Of a stretch of DNA of 6,605 nt, positions 6,399 through 6,605 are shown one piece after another; position 1 is the stretch's first letter; each line of letters begins with the position of its first letter. The DNA comes from Candidatus Hodarchaeota archaeon (lineage in GTDB: Archaea > Asgardarchaeota > Heimdallarchaeia > Hodarchaeales > YT1-057), in assembly GCA_016839955.1 (NCBI GenBank), contig JAEOTI010000018.1:1-6605 (forward strand), read 5' to 3'. A model generated the notes under the pieces. That model was not told where the DNA came from. It saw nothing but the letters and a program-made list of their open reading frames with translations, and ran no database searches. Position numbers and translations under genes: made by a program.

Positions 6399-6439
6399 AA
6401 GGACGTGCGCAGAAGGGATGATGTTGAGGTAAGAAGTGA

Positions 6440-6605
6440 ATGACAATACGAACCGAACAGATTTTCATCCCACCTAGTCCTGTTATTGGGAAGGCATGTC
6501 ATTCTGCCAATAATCTATACAATGAAGGAAATTACCATGTTCGACAGGAATTCATTAATAATGGTAATTGGATTCGCTATAACCAACTCTATCATCAATT
6601 GAAGG
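6440..6605 (+). CDS. tnpB: TnpB / IS200-IS605 OrfB-family RNA-guided nuclease, N-terminus only (3'-partial)
   Basis: Fifty-five codons are open to the window edge, starting MTIRTEQIFIPPS. Residues 19-54 (ACHSANNLYNEGNYHVRQEF, then WIRYNQLYHQLK) match the N-terminal pattern of archaeal IS605 OrfB/TnpB proteins, in which a helical LYNEANY-xxRQxF segment is followed by W-x-x-Y-x-x-L-x-x-x-LK. Family members are RuvC-like nucleases guided by an RNA made from the element's right end. The RuvC D-E-D residues and zinc ribbon would lie beyond the window, so activity cannot be judged. A good Shine-Dalgarno (GAGGT, 6426-6430) supports the start. No tnpA transposase is present on the left side, so this is either a tnpB-only element or a domesticated copy. 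The element's left boundary probably lies between 6195 and 6440, but I could not fix it. Confidence 0.8.
   Translation, partial: MTIRTEQIFIPPSPVIGKACHSANNLYNEGNYHVRQEFINNGNWIRYNQLYHQLK

Overview
This AT-rich 6.6 kb window looks archaeal and most likely comes from an Asgard (Promethearchaeota; Lokiarchaeia- or Heimdallarchaeia-like) genome. That placement rests on four things seen together: a NosD-type beta-helix surface protein with an Ig-like module and a PGF-type C-terminal anchor, a stand-alone Rab/Ras-like small GTPase, a long TPR protein, and archaeal signals (TATA boxes, oligo-T terminators, patchy Shine-Dalgarno use). No rRNA or universal marker is present, so the lineage is an inference.

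Layout. Bases 1-846 (+) are the 3' part of a secreted beta-helix/Ig-like surface protein whose N-terminus lies off the window. It converges tail-to-tail with a class I SAM-dependent methyltransferase (851-1657, -). A strong GC-rich hairpin followed by oligo-T tracts, oriented to terminate the surface gene, lies inside the last codons of that methyltransferase. Bases 1658-1808 are a divergent promoter region with a clear TATA box for the next gene. Bases 1809-3230 (+) encode a 473-residue protein made almost wholly of TPR repeats. It is followed after 34 bp by a 570-residue Eco57I/TaqI-type N6-adenine DNA methyltransferase with its own target-recognition region (3265-4977, +). These two probably form one transcription unit. 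No restriction endonuclease is visible.

Converging on the DNA methyltransferase is a 100-residue membrane protein of unknown function (5029-5331, -); an AT-rich inverted repeat and a T-tract separate the two. About 300 bp without a gene follow. Then comes a 183-residue Rab-like GTPase (start at 6179, -) whose G1 and switch I regions are canonical but whose catalytic Gln, G4 and G5 motifs are altered. At the right edge, a TATA box and Shine-Dalgarno sequence lead into the first 55 codons of a TnpB/IS605 OrfB-family protein (6440 to the edge, +).

Working together: only the TPR protein and DNA methyltransferase look functionally coupled. The rest reads as an ordinary mosaic of surface, signalling and mobile-element genes. 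I see no CRISPR array, tRNA or rRNA, and no clearly new multi-gene system. The best leads are the motif-altered GTPase, the TPR/solitary DNA methyltransferase pair, the terminator embedded in coding sequence, and the TnpB locus at the edge.
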